Shown: positions 48,500 through 59,757 of the stretch, piece by piece
Position numbering within the stretch: the stretch's first letter is position 1
How the letters are laid out: every line of letters starts with the position of its first letter
NCBI GenBank assembly: GCA_902702965.1
Contig: CACRXP010000001.1
Span: 1,446,176 to 1,510,175 of the forward strand
Reading direction: 5' to 3'
Length of the DNA stretch: 64,000 bases
Source of the DNA: Spirometra erinaceieuropaei
Taxonomy: Eukaryota; Platyhelminthes; Cestoda; Diphyllobothriidea; Diphyllobothriidae
Notes under the pieces: generated by a model
Databases searched by the model: none
Told to the model about the DNA's origin: nothing
Seen by the model: only the letters and a program-made list of their open reading frames with translations
Translations under genes and position numbers: made by a program

Positions 48500-50410
48500 A
48501 TCACTGCATAGCAGACGCCCACAAACCTTGGTGTCAAGCATAGGCACTCAGAAGACTGTCTAGGCATGCCCAGTCTTGTAATTTCGGTCTTGTTCTAGTA
48601 ATTGGATGGATTGGGGAAAGGGCTGGTCATATTGTAATGAAAAAAAAAATAAAAATGGTAGAACGGGCGCCTTAAGGAGGCCAACGCGTTGACAGATTAA
48701 TGGGTGAACGCGTTATTCAAACTGCTAGCTCGGCATCACATTCGACGCTCAACTGACGGGGAGATTGCGCAATAGGCGCTGGCTGCGAGATTCCATTATT
48801 TATAGCACGTTCTGTGCCGGCTTTGCGCCCTCTCTTTCAGGACTGCGTCACGTGGCCTGTTACCATAGCGCACAATGCCCAAGCCGGTGGCAACTGAATG
48901 TGCGAAGTCGACTCCTACTACCCAACCTATGGCAGCAACGACTCTCACCTTAGTAGGTAAAAACTGTCTTCTAAGACCGTTGCTTGGCTCACGAATGTCA
49001 GGAGAGCTGCCTCGGATGTTTTCGCATCCAGCAGGCAAAGTATATACTGCTCTGTAATGTTACACACGTTAGACCTGAGTCGGTTCCATGGATTCCAAAG
49101 CGCTGGGCTCTGCAACCGCTCTCAACTAGGTCATCAAAGTGAATAATAATTATAGACTTTCATTGGCCTATCAGAGTATGTTGGGCGGTTATAGGACTTC
49201 CATGTTGCTTTCCAAGCCCATCTTGAGCCATTTTAATCAGCTCTCTCGGCTTTGCTGGGGTAATGGGGAATACATTTACAGGGTTTTCCTGAAAAATGCG
49301 CATCATAGTCAATGGAATCTGCTAACAAGCCAGCCGACCTGCAGAATAAAGCCCAGACGGCTGCATTGCGGTGCCAGTCCGGATAATTTTTGGCGTGACG
49401 AAACCTGTAAGGGCAGAGGTTGCTGGAAAAGAGGTTGTTTAGGGCAGAGGTCAAGTCAGGACGAGTGCAGGCACCGCAGACTTGTTTCAACCTGCGCAGT
49501 GCAGCCTTTACTTATTATTTTTTTATGCAATTCAGTTCGTGCACCACAGTTATTCGTAAAACTTGACCTTCAGGTAATTATTAGACGGCATGTGACATAG
49601 TGAACCTTTTTTATAACCGATCCAACTTAGGGGGTACTTCGTCCAGCTTCTTCTCGGAGTCTAAAAAGTAGCCGTTGCTGCAGATAGCCTCAAAAAAATC
49701 AATGAAGAGGGGACTTTTGGTGCTTCGATCCAGTCTTCTACACTGCGTCAGCAGGGAGGTCAGCGGTTCTTGAATACGGACCTTTCGCTATTCGAATACC
49801 GTACTTTGCTGGAAATGAGTAGGTGGAAACGATGGTTGGCCCGGCAAGAAGCCATCGGCCAAAAGTGGCACAACAGGACTCGCTTCTCCCTACCGAAAAA
49901 GTCAGATTTTGGAGTCAGGCTCACCGATTGGCTCGTGTTTTATTTCTTCTGTCTGTGGAGTTCCAGACGGAGGCTGGACGTAAAACGGTTGTCAGGATAC
50001 AGTGACTTTTGAATGCATCCAGACACTTCCGTGACCGGCACCCATTAATTCTGCTTCCTACCCTTCCCAGTAAGGGCAAAACACAACCGGGAGAAGCTTA
50101 GTGGTTGTTCAGAGCAGACGATAACCAGCGAATGTTGAAAACAGTTTAAAAACGCCACAATGGATATTAACTGAAATCTTCCGGTATATATGTAGGCAAA
50201 AGCTCCGTCTGAAGAACTTTGAAGGATCGGTGAATGCTTCCAGGGGGCTTCTGATAGTTGCAGTCTAAATATAAAAAGTCTTTGGTGCACAAGTTTCTGC
50301 AGCACTGACTTTCAAGTTAATAACGAGACTAGCGTGAGGTTTTCATATTAAGGCACAGGTGCGGCACACTGCCCGCTGGTTAGGAACCTCGAAACCACCT
50401 GAGTACACCA
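48500..50410. other. Unassigned stretch
   Basis: Several open frames of 60 to 153 codons (for example 49139-49600) show no recognisable domain. No repeat family is seen. Confidence 0.35.
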
Positions 50411-50414
50411 TATT

Positions 50415-50745
50415 TCATGGATGTTTTGGCAGATTTCGAATAATTAATATTAACTGAACTGTGAAAAACTCGGCGCCTCGGTGGGATTAAAACCCACGCA
50501 GTAAGGGGAAGGCTTTAGCGCAGCCAACGTTCTAACCACCTGAGCTACGAGGCCCCGCCGGACGAGGCGGGTTTAATCACATTTAGGTCAAGTTACTGCA
50601 ATGTCTGGAATTCACCAAATCTGATAGAGTAAGACGACTGCCTAAACAGGATTTTTTAAGTAATTCACCTAGAATCCACCGGATGACTACCAGGCTCACG
50701 TAATTCGTAGATGTTTTGGCAGATTTTGAATAATTCATATTGGCC
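50415..50745. repeat. Direct repeats around the tRNA-like sequence
   Basis: GATGTTTTGGCAGATTT followed by GAATAATT occurs at about 50419-50445 and again at about 50709-50735, 290 bases apart. The tRNA-like sequence lies between them, so this may be one and a bit units of a tandem or tRNA-headed repeat. Confidence 0.5.
50474..50554 (-). tRNA. tRNA-Ser(GCU)-like sequence, probably a pseudogene or SINE head
   Basis: On the minus strand an acceptor helix GGCCUCG/CGAGGCG (six of seven pairs), UAGCUCAGGUGGUUAGAAC (D arm with box A), an anticodon arm with GGCU/AGCC and loop GCGCUAA, a longer variable region, and a perfect T stem GUGGG/CCCAC are visible. The anticodon would be GCU with C instead of U at position 33, and the T loop reads UUUUAAU instead of UUCRANN. 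These two departures argue against a working tRNA. Confidence 0.55.
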
Positions 50746-50824
50746 ATTGTGCCTTGTGACTCATACTAGAACCCTCGTAGGCAGTCGCACAGCAAATAGT
50801 AGTAGACGTAGATGAACTGGTGCA

Positions 50825-50965
50825 GACAAAGACAAGGCAGACCGGAATGGTCATTTCTGGCTTATTAGCCGTCATCATCTAGTCATACCCAACCTCAAGT
50901 GTAGATTACTTGAGATTCGCCGTGCGACTGCCTGCGGGGGTTCTAATATGAGCCCCAAGGCACAA
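50825..50965 (-). mobile_element. tRNA-derived SINE, diverged copy
   Basis: Shares GACAAGGCAGACCGGAATGG, a segment with TTTCTGGCTTATTAGCCGTC, and the following CAGTCATACCCAA-type block with the copy at 51430-51575; the head region (GAGCCCC) is recognisable. Confidence 0.55.
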
Positions 50966-51030
50966 CGGAACGAGCATGTCCCGTAGCCTGACCGGTGAGC
51001 GCCTACTGTCATAATATATACATATATATG

Positions 51031-51168
51031 CATGTCAAGTGGGCGTTTGACCCTCACTGTTGTGGTTAGGATCTCACTCGATCCCATTCTGTCCGCCCGC
51101 CAGCTTGCTACTGGCGACAACGAACGCTGTGTCAGAGGACACATACCACATATAATACATGAGCAGCT
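51031..51168 (+). repeat. 138-bp direct repeat, copy 1
   Basis: From CATGTCAAGTGGGCG to CATGAGCAGCT this segment is identical, by eye, to 51263-51400. AT-rich ATATATG sequence precedes it. Confidence 0.9.
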
Positions 51169-51262
51169 CGCTAAGAGTGCAACAGGCCAGACGCAGACAG
51201 CTGTTTCACGGTCGTTACCGATCATCAGTACGTCATAGGCCTTATGAAGTGAGGTATATAAG

Positions 51263-51400
51263 CATGTCAAGTGGGCGTTTGACCCTCACTGTTGTGGTTA
51301 GGATCTCACTCGATCCCATTCTGTCCGCCCGCCAGCTTGCTACTGGCGACAACGAACGCTGTGTCAGAGGACACATACCACATATAATACATGAGCAGCT
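51263..51400 (+). repeat. 138-bp direct repeat, copy 2
   Basis: An exact copy of 51031-51168 at an offset of 232 bases; the 94 bases between the copies are unique. Followed by CATACATATATATG. Confidence 0.9.
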
Positions 51401-51429
51401 CATACATATATATGTAGAATGGCATTACT

Positions 51430-51575
51430 GACAAAGACAAGGGAGACTGGAATGGCCATTTCTGGCTTATTAGCCGTCGTCAGCCAGTCATACCCAATCC
51501 CAAAGTGTGGGACACCCGGGGCTCGTACTCGCGACTTGTTAGTTAGAAGTCCACGCCTCTAACCACTGGGCACAG
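51430..51575 (-). mobile_element. tRNA-derived SINE
   Basis: On the minus strand a tRNA-like head (GTGCCCAGTGGTTAGAGGCG as box A, GCGAGTACGAGCCCC as box B) is followed by a body with GCCAGAAATGGCCATTCCAG and CTCCCTTGTCTTTGTC. The body recurs at 50825-50965, 27550-27655 and 10240-10325. RNA polymerase III transcription and LINE-driven copying are inferred from this layout. Confidence 0.65.
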
Positions 51576-51599
51576 ATAATAGCTGATCCTGTGCCTGCC

Positions 51600-54500
51600 T
51601 TTCGGCAATTTATGAATATTGTGTGGTTATTCCTCTGCGGCTGGTGGAATTCGGCCAAAATATTATATCGAATTTCCGCCTGCGTCTATAATTCTCAAAT
51701 AGACTGATTTACTCTGAGTCGGAGATTAGTTTTTAAGGAAATTAAGAAGCCGCGATCGCCTTGCTTGCATTAGTTTCAACTGAAGATTGGTAATCCGTCT
51801 TGTCACACAAGAATACTCACGCCGCATATGCATAGATTTATGAACTAGGCACAAACCATCAAGCAACGTCTCCGTAGAAGATCGGGACTAAATGTTTATC
51901 AGAAGATCACCACTTTGCTGACTCACCTCATTCCGCATTCACTGCACCAACGTTCTTTGTCACACTTCCAAAACAATCTACTCCGTGGTGGTGGTGAGTC
52001 GGCGTTGATTAACATTGAAGAAGTAGGAGGAGATCACAACCATGCAGCCCAACGACCCGTGCTGGCCTTTAGGACCACGATCTCTTCATGACCTTCGAGC
52101 CGATGTGCCTATGGTCAGGATCCTTCACATACTACAGCTAGTAGCCTCTTTTGTGTCCTGACTGTCATCCGTCCTTCCCACTAGCTGCTTCTGCGCTGTC
52201 CTTCAGTACATTTTTTCCCATAAACACAGTCACGCTGATTTATGGTGATACTATCCCTGTTAATGCTAGACAGGGATTAAACCAGAGGAGCGTGGTGATC
52301 AGGGGAGTTATTGGACGCCGGTTTTAAGCCGTGTCTCCGATCAGATAAGTAATTTCTTCCTGGTGTCACCGGCCAGCGGCAACGCTTTCCCCTTCACTCT
52401 CCCATCGACGTGTTTTCTGGGAGGCATCGTGGCAAAGGCGGACTAAATCACCTCTTCTGTCGGTCTGTAGGCAGCCTTCAATGTGCACAGATATTCTAGC
52501 GTCCTGAATCACCGACCATGTCACCTCCGTGACATTTTGCTGACTGTTAGTCCCCGAAATTTCCTAATATAATAAAACAGAATTAATCTTTCCAGTCATA
52601 GGGTCCCATTACAACCTCTGTTAATCGCATCGCTGCATAGTCCAGTCTAACTTGGCACTGAAGTGGTTGAATTTCAGAAATAGCGGTCCAAACTCAGTTT
52701 ATTTCATATGCATCGGGCACGTAACCTCTGTCTTGGGGTGGACTCAGGTGCTACACTTCTTTCTCCTTAAAAGTCTGATCTACCCTTTCACTCCCTTCCC
52801 TCATTCTCTTGGGAGATCTATGGATGTTCGCGAGGTTTGGCCTGACGTAGCCTTGTCTTACTAAACAGAGCACCCCGGTTCTAGTCCCCAACTTGCCACT
52901 CTCCCCTCGACGATGTCCGACAATTAGTATCAATATTAACACTGTTGATACAACTGAACGCGTTTCGTGGTGTCTCTCCAGGTGTCGACTGCTTATTTCC
53001 ATCTGGCGGTGAGCCGCGCAGCGAGTGAAGGGCGGATGAGAGGTAAACACGCCGATTTTCGAAGTTGTTCTCGGCTCCAAGACGGCCCATCGCTTTTTAT
53101 CTTGTTGTAGGCCGTAGAATTAGTCGGCGGTGTGAGCTCTGTCGACTGACTTCTCCTCCTCTTCGGCAGGCACCTCACTCGCGCAAGCGCGCTCGCGTGC
53201 GTCGGTGCACCACAGTAGTCTCGGCAAGTGACGGTCCATTAACTAGTTTATTGACAGTGCCTAACTGGGTTGTCACTTTGTCACAACGTGGATCGATGAG
53301 TTGAGGCGGGGTGGCTTTTGTTATCATACGCCCAACCAACTGTCAGCAGCTGGCGTGACAGTGGGGCGGGGAATGGCACACAGGCGATCATGACAGCGGG
53401 GGAGCGAAACTCAGAGAACTATGAAGCAGAGACAGTATAATTAAGCGGGCTTGGTTGGCAAGAACGGTTCACCTTGGAGATGATGTTGACGAAAACTAAA
53501 GAAACAACAAGCAGCGGGAGTAATATGTCACTGTGAGTACTGCTAAATCGTGAGCCACCTGGCAGAGAAGGTAGCGCGTCGTGTCTCACCTTCCGAGGCC
53601 TGAGGTTCAGTTTTCGATTCGGCGCTGACGGGTTCTACTGTGGCTGTAATTCAGGCACACTGTTAACTTTCAGATGTGGGGGCAACTCCTGGTGGCACCA
53701 TTCCCACACCTACGATCGCTGTCGACAGGACACTTTCAGACTTTCTTAACCCAGCAAAACTAATAAAATACATCTAGCGCGCCCTCCTCAACGATTAAAT
53801 GCCAAACGGCAATATTAAAATACGCGCGGAAAATTAAATCTAATCAATACCAAATGTGCTTGACTTTGTCTAAGAACCAGCATCATCCTCATCCAGATGG
53901 GAGAACGCGGTGCGAGTTGTCTACAGTAATTAGATTGCATTATTTTACGATAGCCTGTTTCATCCGTCCCATGGACTTGGGTCTGTCCTTGTGAGCATTG
54001 TAGTTTAGGTAGCCTTGGACGAAGAAATGAAGGGAACTACTTTCACAAGACCTAGTCGGCTACTTCAAAGGTCCTTCACGGCCATGCCAACAGCCGTCAA
54101 GGACCTCCTTAAGGTAATCCCCCACTAGATAGACCCAATGTGGAACGGCCCAGTACTGTTAAGACCACACATGGCCACATACCCCACCATTGCTCATTCG
54201 TTGGTGAAACGGCTGCCAATAAGTCTAGTGTGGTTGAATGGGCTGATTTTTATATCAATCTGGGTCGATAATGATACAATGTTTCCAATGTACCAGTCTC
54301 GGCCATAACCTTCGGCTCGTTTTTACTTCAACTTGAAACAAAAAGTCACATACTATTGGTATTCAAAAAGCGAGACTTCTTAGTCAATCCGTTCAAATGA
54401 GCTCAGCAGTAAATGGGATTCCCTGACTTCTCCCAACTCATAGAAACTACAGAGATAATTCTGCATGCTGGTTCCCATCGCTGAGGCGAAGCCCATATGG

Positions 54501-55607
54501 TCAAGCAAAATCAGTAATTCTTAAGTATACAGTGGGCAGTATCTCGGGCAAGGATTGAACGTGCAAGTCCACTGAGAATACAGAGCACAGGGAATCCTGA
54601 AATACGGGCAGAATGTTAATATCGCTTTTATCAATAGGACAGACGGACGCGGTAACTAATGGAGTCTGCGAAAGGCATTGAGAAAAGTGACATTCATGTC
54701 ATCTAACTGTTGCACTTCTCTATCGATATGTCGGAGCAGACTGTGCAATTTTAAAAGTGCGAATTATGGGTGTGTAGACTGGCGGAGCAAGATAATCCAA
54801 GTGTTCTATCCCGACGGGTGCGATGGAAGAGAAAGAAGACGGGTTCGGGAAAAAAACACGTTGTACTTGGTCGACGGAAAACAGTGGATCCCTTAGCTCA
54901 TCAACTCTCACCTGTTTATTAGAGTTCTGGCCGTTCTCAGACCTTCCGGCCAATGGAGTACGAAGCGAGACGGACATTCTGGACAATGGCGTGTCGCATG
55001 TTGATCGGCCACTTCTCACGCTGGAAGCCCCTCTCTGAATCTTCTCGAATATTTGGGCCGCACGCGTAAACAAGGGCCCACGCGCACTCGATGCAGCAGC
55101 GCGCGCTGATTGGCCGGCTGGTTTCACGTGTGCATTTCTCAGTCGGCTTGACCTGCTGCGAGGCGCGTGGTCATGTGTTCTTTTCACCTTGGGCCGCGAT
55201 TCCATTGTGGTTCCCGTCTTAGTAACACCAGAGTTATTGATTAAAGAAGGTCGGAAAGGGTTAGACGGTATGCGGCAGACAAACTTAACTCCAACCCCAT
55301 CCCTGCCCCCAGACTTTAATCTAACCCTAAACTTCATCACTGTCTTAAGCTTAGTCAGAAACGCAATCCTAGTACAACTACTGAAACCAAATAAGTAGGT
55401 AGGTCACAGTAAAAATCATGAGCTTCCATATGCAATCATTGTCGTATCCTTGAAAGTGCCCCTAGTCTCAACGGGCGACCGGACGTTCTTTATCGAACAG
55501 ATCCTTAGTTTCTGCGCATCCCAATCTCTGACATGGTCTGTTTAAGTGTGGGATATGCCACTCTTCAATGGGTCATGAAGGATAGGTGCTTAACAAAATT
55601 TTCGGGA
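51600..55607. other. Unassigned stretch upstream of the LINE insertion
   Basis: No gene or repeat family is identified over 4 kb. An open frame of 206 codons on the minus strand (54720-55340), rich in Arg and Ser, overlaps a CpG-rich segment at 55040-55170 with an inverted CCAAT (TGATTGGCC). It might be a promoter-like CpG stretch, but no associated gene is visible. Confidence 0.3.
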
Positions 55608-55622
55608 CACGTTGCTAACTGA
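55608..55622. repeat. Target-site duplication of the LINE, copy 1
   Basis: CACGTTGCTAACTGA, identical to 61823-61837 at the other end of the LINE. Confidence 0.85.
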
Positions 55623-56595
55623 CATTTCGACCACCGTGTGCCCCACAGTTGCAGCAGCAATGGGAGCAGGGACGGTGACTTACGCGGGGGTTTATAGTGC
55701 CGGTAGACTTGCGTAGCACCTACCTACACTCTCTCCTCCTCCCTCGCCCGAGCCCGGTGTCAAGACAGAGTCAAGAAGACCGGAGACGAGGGAGGCCGCA
55801 GGTGGATGGCTCGGACGGATCCTCACCTTGGCGTTCCACCACACCTCTTGGTCCGCACAACAAATGACCAGGATTTCAATCAACACAAGAGAGATTTGGA
55901 GGCTGGCACGGCCGAAGCCGCACCTGGGCGTGCCTCCAACGCCTGGCTCGGATCCCACACTGTGATGGGAGTGCCATAAAGGCCACATTAAAAAGGAGCC
56001 ATTGCAGCCTGACTCTCAGACCGCCTCCAGTGAAGGAAGAGGTCCAAGGTACCCCGTCAGTTGGCAACCTTCCAAGCCACGGCTTTTAGCGCACCGTGAT
56101 AGCTTCAAGCGCGTCAGATTGTTTATAGTGAGGAGAAAGTGCGCTGAGTCGTCGACCTCACTCTCCCTTCCCACTCCCACACCCCAGCCGCTGTCCGAGC
56201 GGGTCAGCAGACTGGAGTGGAGAATGGGCGCGGTGGCTGTCATGGTGGACTGACCATGACTGCGCGTGCCACGGCACGACCTGGCCCCCCATACGCACAA
56301 CACCAGGATTTCACACAACGGGGGTTGAACGGCGTGTCTCTCACTTGCGTGAGAGTGCCGTGGAAGGTGCTGCTTCATCCCGTTCCCAGCCCACCAGTCC
56401 GCCACTCCACACAACACACACACACAACGCGACGAACTGCTTGAACGGAGAGCGGACGTCAATCAGCAACCTTCCTATCCACGACGCTTGACGTGTCGGT
56501 ATAGTCTCGGACTCAATTCACCATTGCAGCCGAAGCCGCAAGGGGACCGAGTCAAGATGCGGACTTCCCACTTGCGTGGGAGGTGGCAGTTGGGT
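55623..56595 (-). mobile_element. 3' UTR of the full-length LINE
   Basis: It follows the zinc-finger stop and is colinear with 1640-2500. It has a TG-repeat block (about 56415), repeated GTCAGGCTGCAATGGC-type blocks, and GACACCGGGCTCGGGCG near 55760. The last 30 bases differ from those of the isolated tails: it ends CACACGGTGGTCGAAATG instead of running on to the CGAACTGTCG end. Confidence 0.75.
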
Positions 56596-56684
56596 TCATG
56601 AGATGTGTGAGTGTTGATGTGTGTTGGTGATGGTGGAGGAGAGTATGGAGTGTGTGAATGTGTGGTGTGACCGGCGGTTGTCTA

Positions 56685-56885
56685 CCGCAGGTCGTCGTGG
56701 ATGCGCATGTGGCCGAAGAGACCCATGCGATGCCTGAAAGTGCAAGGGCAGTGTGAGCAGTTGAGACGAGCTTGGTGGGTATAGGTGAGTGCTCCAGGCA
56801 CTGGTTCGCCAGTCTCTGTGCGATGGATTCGCAAGTGACCGATCAGGCCGATGCGTGAGGTGAATGTGCGTGGACAGTGTGGTCA
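56685..56885 (-). pseudogene. Terminal C2H2 zinc-finger pair of the LINE
   Basis: Beyond the gap the minus strand reads PHCPRTFTSRIGLIGHLRIH and CSHCPCTFRHRMGLFGHMRIH, two classic C2H2 fingers joined by a TETGEPV linker, then a stop. The first cysteine of the first finger is replaced by TGA (56883-56885). The frame relation to the RT cannot be checked across the gap. Confidence 0.75.
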
Positions 56886-56960
56886 TGAGAAGTCAGCATT
56901 GTCAGTGTCAGCTACAGAGGAGGCGGTGGTGGTGGTGGTGGTGGTGGTGTTGGTGTTGGT

Positions 56961-57731
56961 NNNNNNNNNNNNNNNNNNNNNNNNNNNNNNNNNNNNNNNN
57001 NNNNNNNNNNNNNNNNNNNNNNNNNNNNNNNNNNNNNNNNNNNNNNNNNNNNNNNNNNNNNNNNNNNNNNNNNNNNNNNNNNNNNNNNNNNNNNNNNNNN
57101 NNNNNNNNNNNNNNNNNNNNNNNNNNNNNNNNNNNNNNNNNNNNNNNNNNNNNNNNNNNNNNNNNNNNNNNNNNNNNNNNNNNNNNNNNNNNNNNNNNNN
57201 NNNNNNNNNNNNNNNNNNNNNNNNNNNNNNNNNNNNNNNNNNNNNNNNNNNNNNNNNNNNNNNNNNNNNNNNNNNNNNNNNNNNNNNNNNNNNNNNNNNN
57301 NNNNNNNNNNNNNNNNNNNNNNNNNNNNNNNNNNNNNNNNNNNNNNNNNNNNNNNNNNNNNNNNNNNNNNNNNNNNNNNNNNNNNNNNNNNNNNNNNNNN
57401 NNNNNNNNNNNNNNNNNNNNNNNNNNNNNNNNNNNNNNNNNNNNNNNNNNNNNNNNNNNNNNNNNNNNNNNNNNNNNNNNNNNNNNNNNNNNNNNNNNNN
57501 NNNNNNNNNNNNNNNNNNNNNNNNNNNNNNNNNNNNNNNNNNNNNNNNNNNNNNNNNNNNNNNNNNNNNNNNNNNNNNNNNNNNNNNNNNNNNNNNNNNN
57601 NNNNNNNNNNNNNNNNNNNNNNNNNNNNNNNNNNNNNNNNNNNNNNNNNNNNNNNNNNNNNNNNNNNNNNNNNNNNNNNNNNNNNNNNNNNNNNNNNNNN
57701 NNNNNNNNNNNNNNNNNNNNNNNNNNNNNNN
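56961..57731. other. Assembly gap, 771 N
   Basis: The gap falls in the zinc-finger linker of the LINE, immediately after a GGT/GTT microsatellite (56930-56960) that probably caused the assembly break. Long frames drawn through it are artefacts. Confidence 1.
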
Positions 57732-59757
57732 GGAGGAGGATGGAAGTGGTGGGTCAGAAGAATTGCCAGAGTTAGTTGGCGGCGGAGAGGAGGAGGAAGA
57801 GGCGGGCGGGGGACGATGGTTGGTGCCGTTCGAGAGGCGCAGTTAATCCGAAGATGTCCAACAAGTCCGATTCGAGCCCGGAATGTCCGTTGACATCGAG
57901 GACACGTTGGAAGCGGTTGTGCGGCAGCGTTGCGTACTGGGCGCAGTTGTGATTTGCGAACTTCACGTATCGCTTTGGCGGCAACGATGCGGTTGGCTTC
58001 GTAGATCGCAGCGCCTGTCTTCACTGTCCTCCTCCAGGTCGGTCGATCGCGTGCGAGCTCCTCCCAGTTGGTCGTGTTGATTTGCAGGCGTTTCAGGGAG
58101 GACTTCAGGGTATCTCTTTAACAGCGAATCTGGCCTCCTTGACGGCGAGAACCCGTCGCGACGTCCCCGTAGAAGAGTCGTTTGGGTAGTCGCTCGTCGT
58201 CCATGCGCACCAGGTGGCCGCTCCAGCGCAGCTGAATTTGCCTCAGTATGGCGTAGATGCTGAGGATTCCCGTCCGTTTCAGCACATCAGTGTCGGGGAT
58301 TCGATCCTGCCACTTCAGCCTCAGGATGCGACGAAGACAACTGAGGTGGAAGTGGTTCAGACGACGTGCCTGCTTTGCGTACACCGTCCAAGTCTCCGCT
58401 CCATACAGTAGTGTCGGCAGGATGACGGCCTTGTACATCTTCAGCTTCGTGCTCAGCTGAAGACCGTGGCGATTCCAAACTGTGCTTTGGAGGCGACCGA
58501 GGGCTTAACTGGCTTTCGAGATCCTGTTGGCGACTTCGTCGTCGATCTTGGTGTTGCGGCAGGGAGTACTGCCCAGGTACGGGAAGTTCTCCACCACTTG
58601 CAGTTGGGTTCCGTTCACGCTGATTTGCGGCGGCGCGTTGGGGGTTGTGACTGAGTTGGGTGGCGGTTGGTGCATCACCACTGTCTTCTGTGTGTTAATG
58701 ACCAGACCGAAGTTCTCGCAGGCGGCGGAGAACAGGTCCATGCTCCGTTGCATCTCCTCTTCTGAGGTGGTGTTCAGGGCGCAGTCGTCGGCGAAGAGGA
58801 GTTCGTGAACGGTGGTTGTGGATACGCGCGATTGGAAATGCATCCGCCGTTGATTCAGGAGGTGACAGTCCGTCCTGTAGGCGATGCGGATCCCGGGGCG
58901 TTCGTCGCGGTAGGCGTCCATCAACATGGCAGAGAACATAAGACTGAAGAGGGTAGGCGCCAGTACGCAGCCTTGCTTCACTCCATTGGTCACTGCGAAC
59001 GCCTCTGAGACAGCTCCGTTGTCCGTGACTCGCGCCATCATACCGTCGTGCAGCTGACGCACCATCTGAGTGTATCGCTCCGGACAGCCGAATTTCTGCA
59101 TGATCTTCCACAGTCCATCACGATTCACCGTGTCGAAGGCTTTCGTCAGGTCCACGAAGGTAGAGTACAGGTGGGTCCGCATCTCCTGACACTTATCCTG
59201 AAGTTGACGGGCGGCGAAGATCATATCCGTGGTCCCACGATGGCGACGGAAACCGCATTGGCTTTCCGGCAGAAGGCCCTGTTCCAGATGGATGTTGAGG
59301 CGGTTGAGCAGGATGCGAACGAAGATCTTCCCGACGATGTTCAGCAAGGAGATGCCGCGGTGATTGTCGCAGACTTGACGATTCCCTTTGCGCTTGTAGA
59401 GATGCACGATGGTTGCGTCTTTCAAATCTTGCGGGACTTCACCTTAACGCCACATCTCTTGGAAGAGCGCAGTCAGGTGATCCATCAGTTGGGGACCTCC
59501 GCGCTTGTAGACCTCAGCAGGGATTGCGTCCGATCCGGGTGCTTTCCCGCTGGAGAGCTGCTGCACGGCCCTGATGGTCTCCTGGAGAGATGGCGGGAGG
59601 TCGAGGTCCACGTTGTTCTCTACTTGCGGCAAGCGGGCGATGGCGGCGTCGGAGATGACGGAAGGGCGGTTGAGGACGCCTCGGAAGTGCTCGGCTCATC
59701 GCTGCAGGATTTGCGTCTTCTCAGTCAGGAGAGTGTTGCCGTCGGCGCTGAGGAGAG
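57732..59757 (-). pseudogene. LINE reverse transcriptase and first zinc finger (four stops)
   Basis: One frame holds SSGKAPGSDAIPAEVYKRGG, KDATIVHLYKRKGNRQVCDN with RGISLLN, FRRHRGTTDMIFAARQL, TFVDLTKAFDTVNRDGLW (first catalytic aspartate), VKQGCVLAPTLFSLMFS, LLFADDCALNTTSEEE (catalytic DD), FPYLGSTPCRNTKIDDEV, then [37 protein letters not shown] and a zinc finger CPRCQRTFRARIGLVGHL at about 57904. In-frame stops lie at 59696, 59444, 58505 and 58118. All catalytic residues of the RT are kept. Confidence 0.9.

Noticed and set aside
50474..50554. Functional tRNA gene
   Set aside because: C at position 33, a poor T loop and a D-stem mismatch make a pseudogene or SINE head more likely.
56851..58024. 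Very long open frames (303 to 370 codons) on both strands around 56.9-58.0 kb
   Set aside because: They consist mainly of the 771 N; only the minus-strand part from 58024 to about 57840 is real LINE coding sequence.
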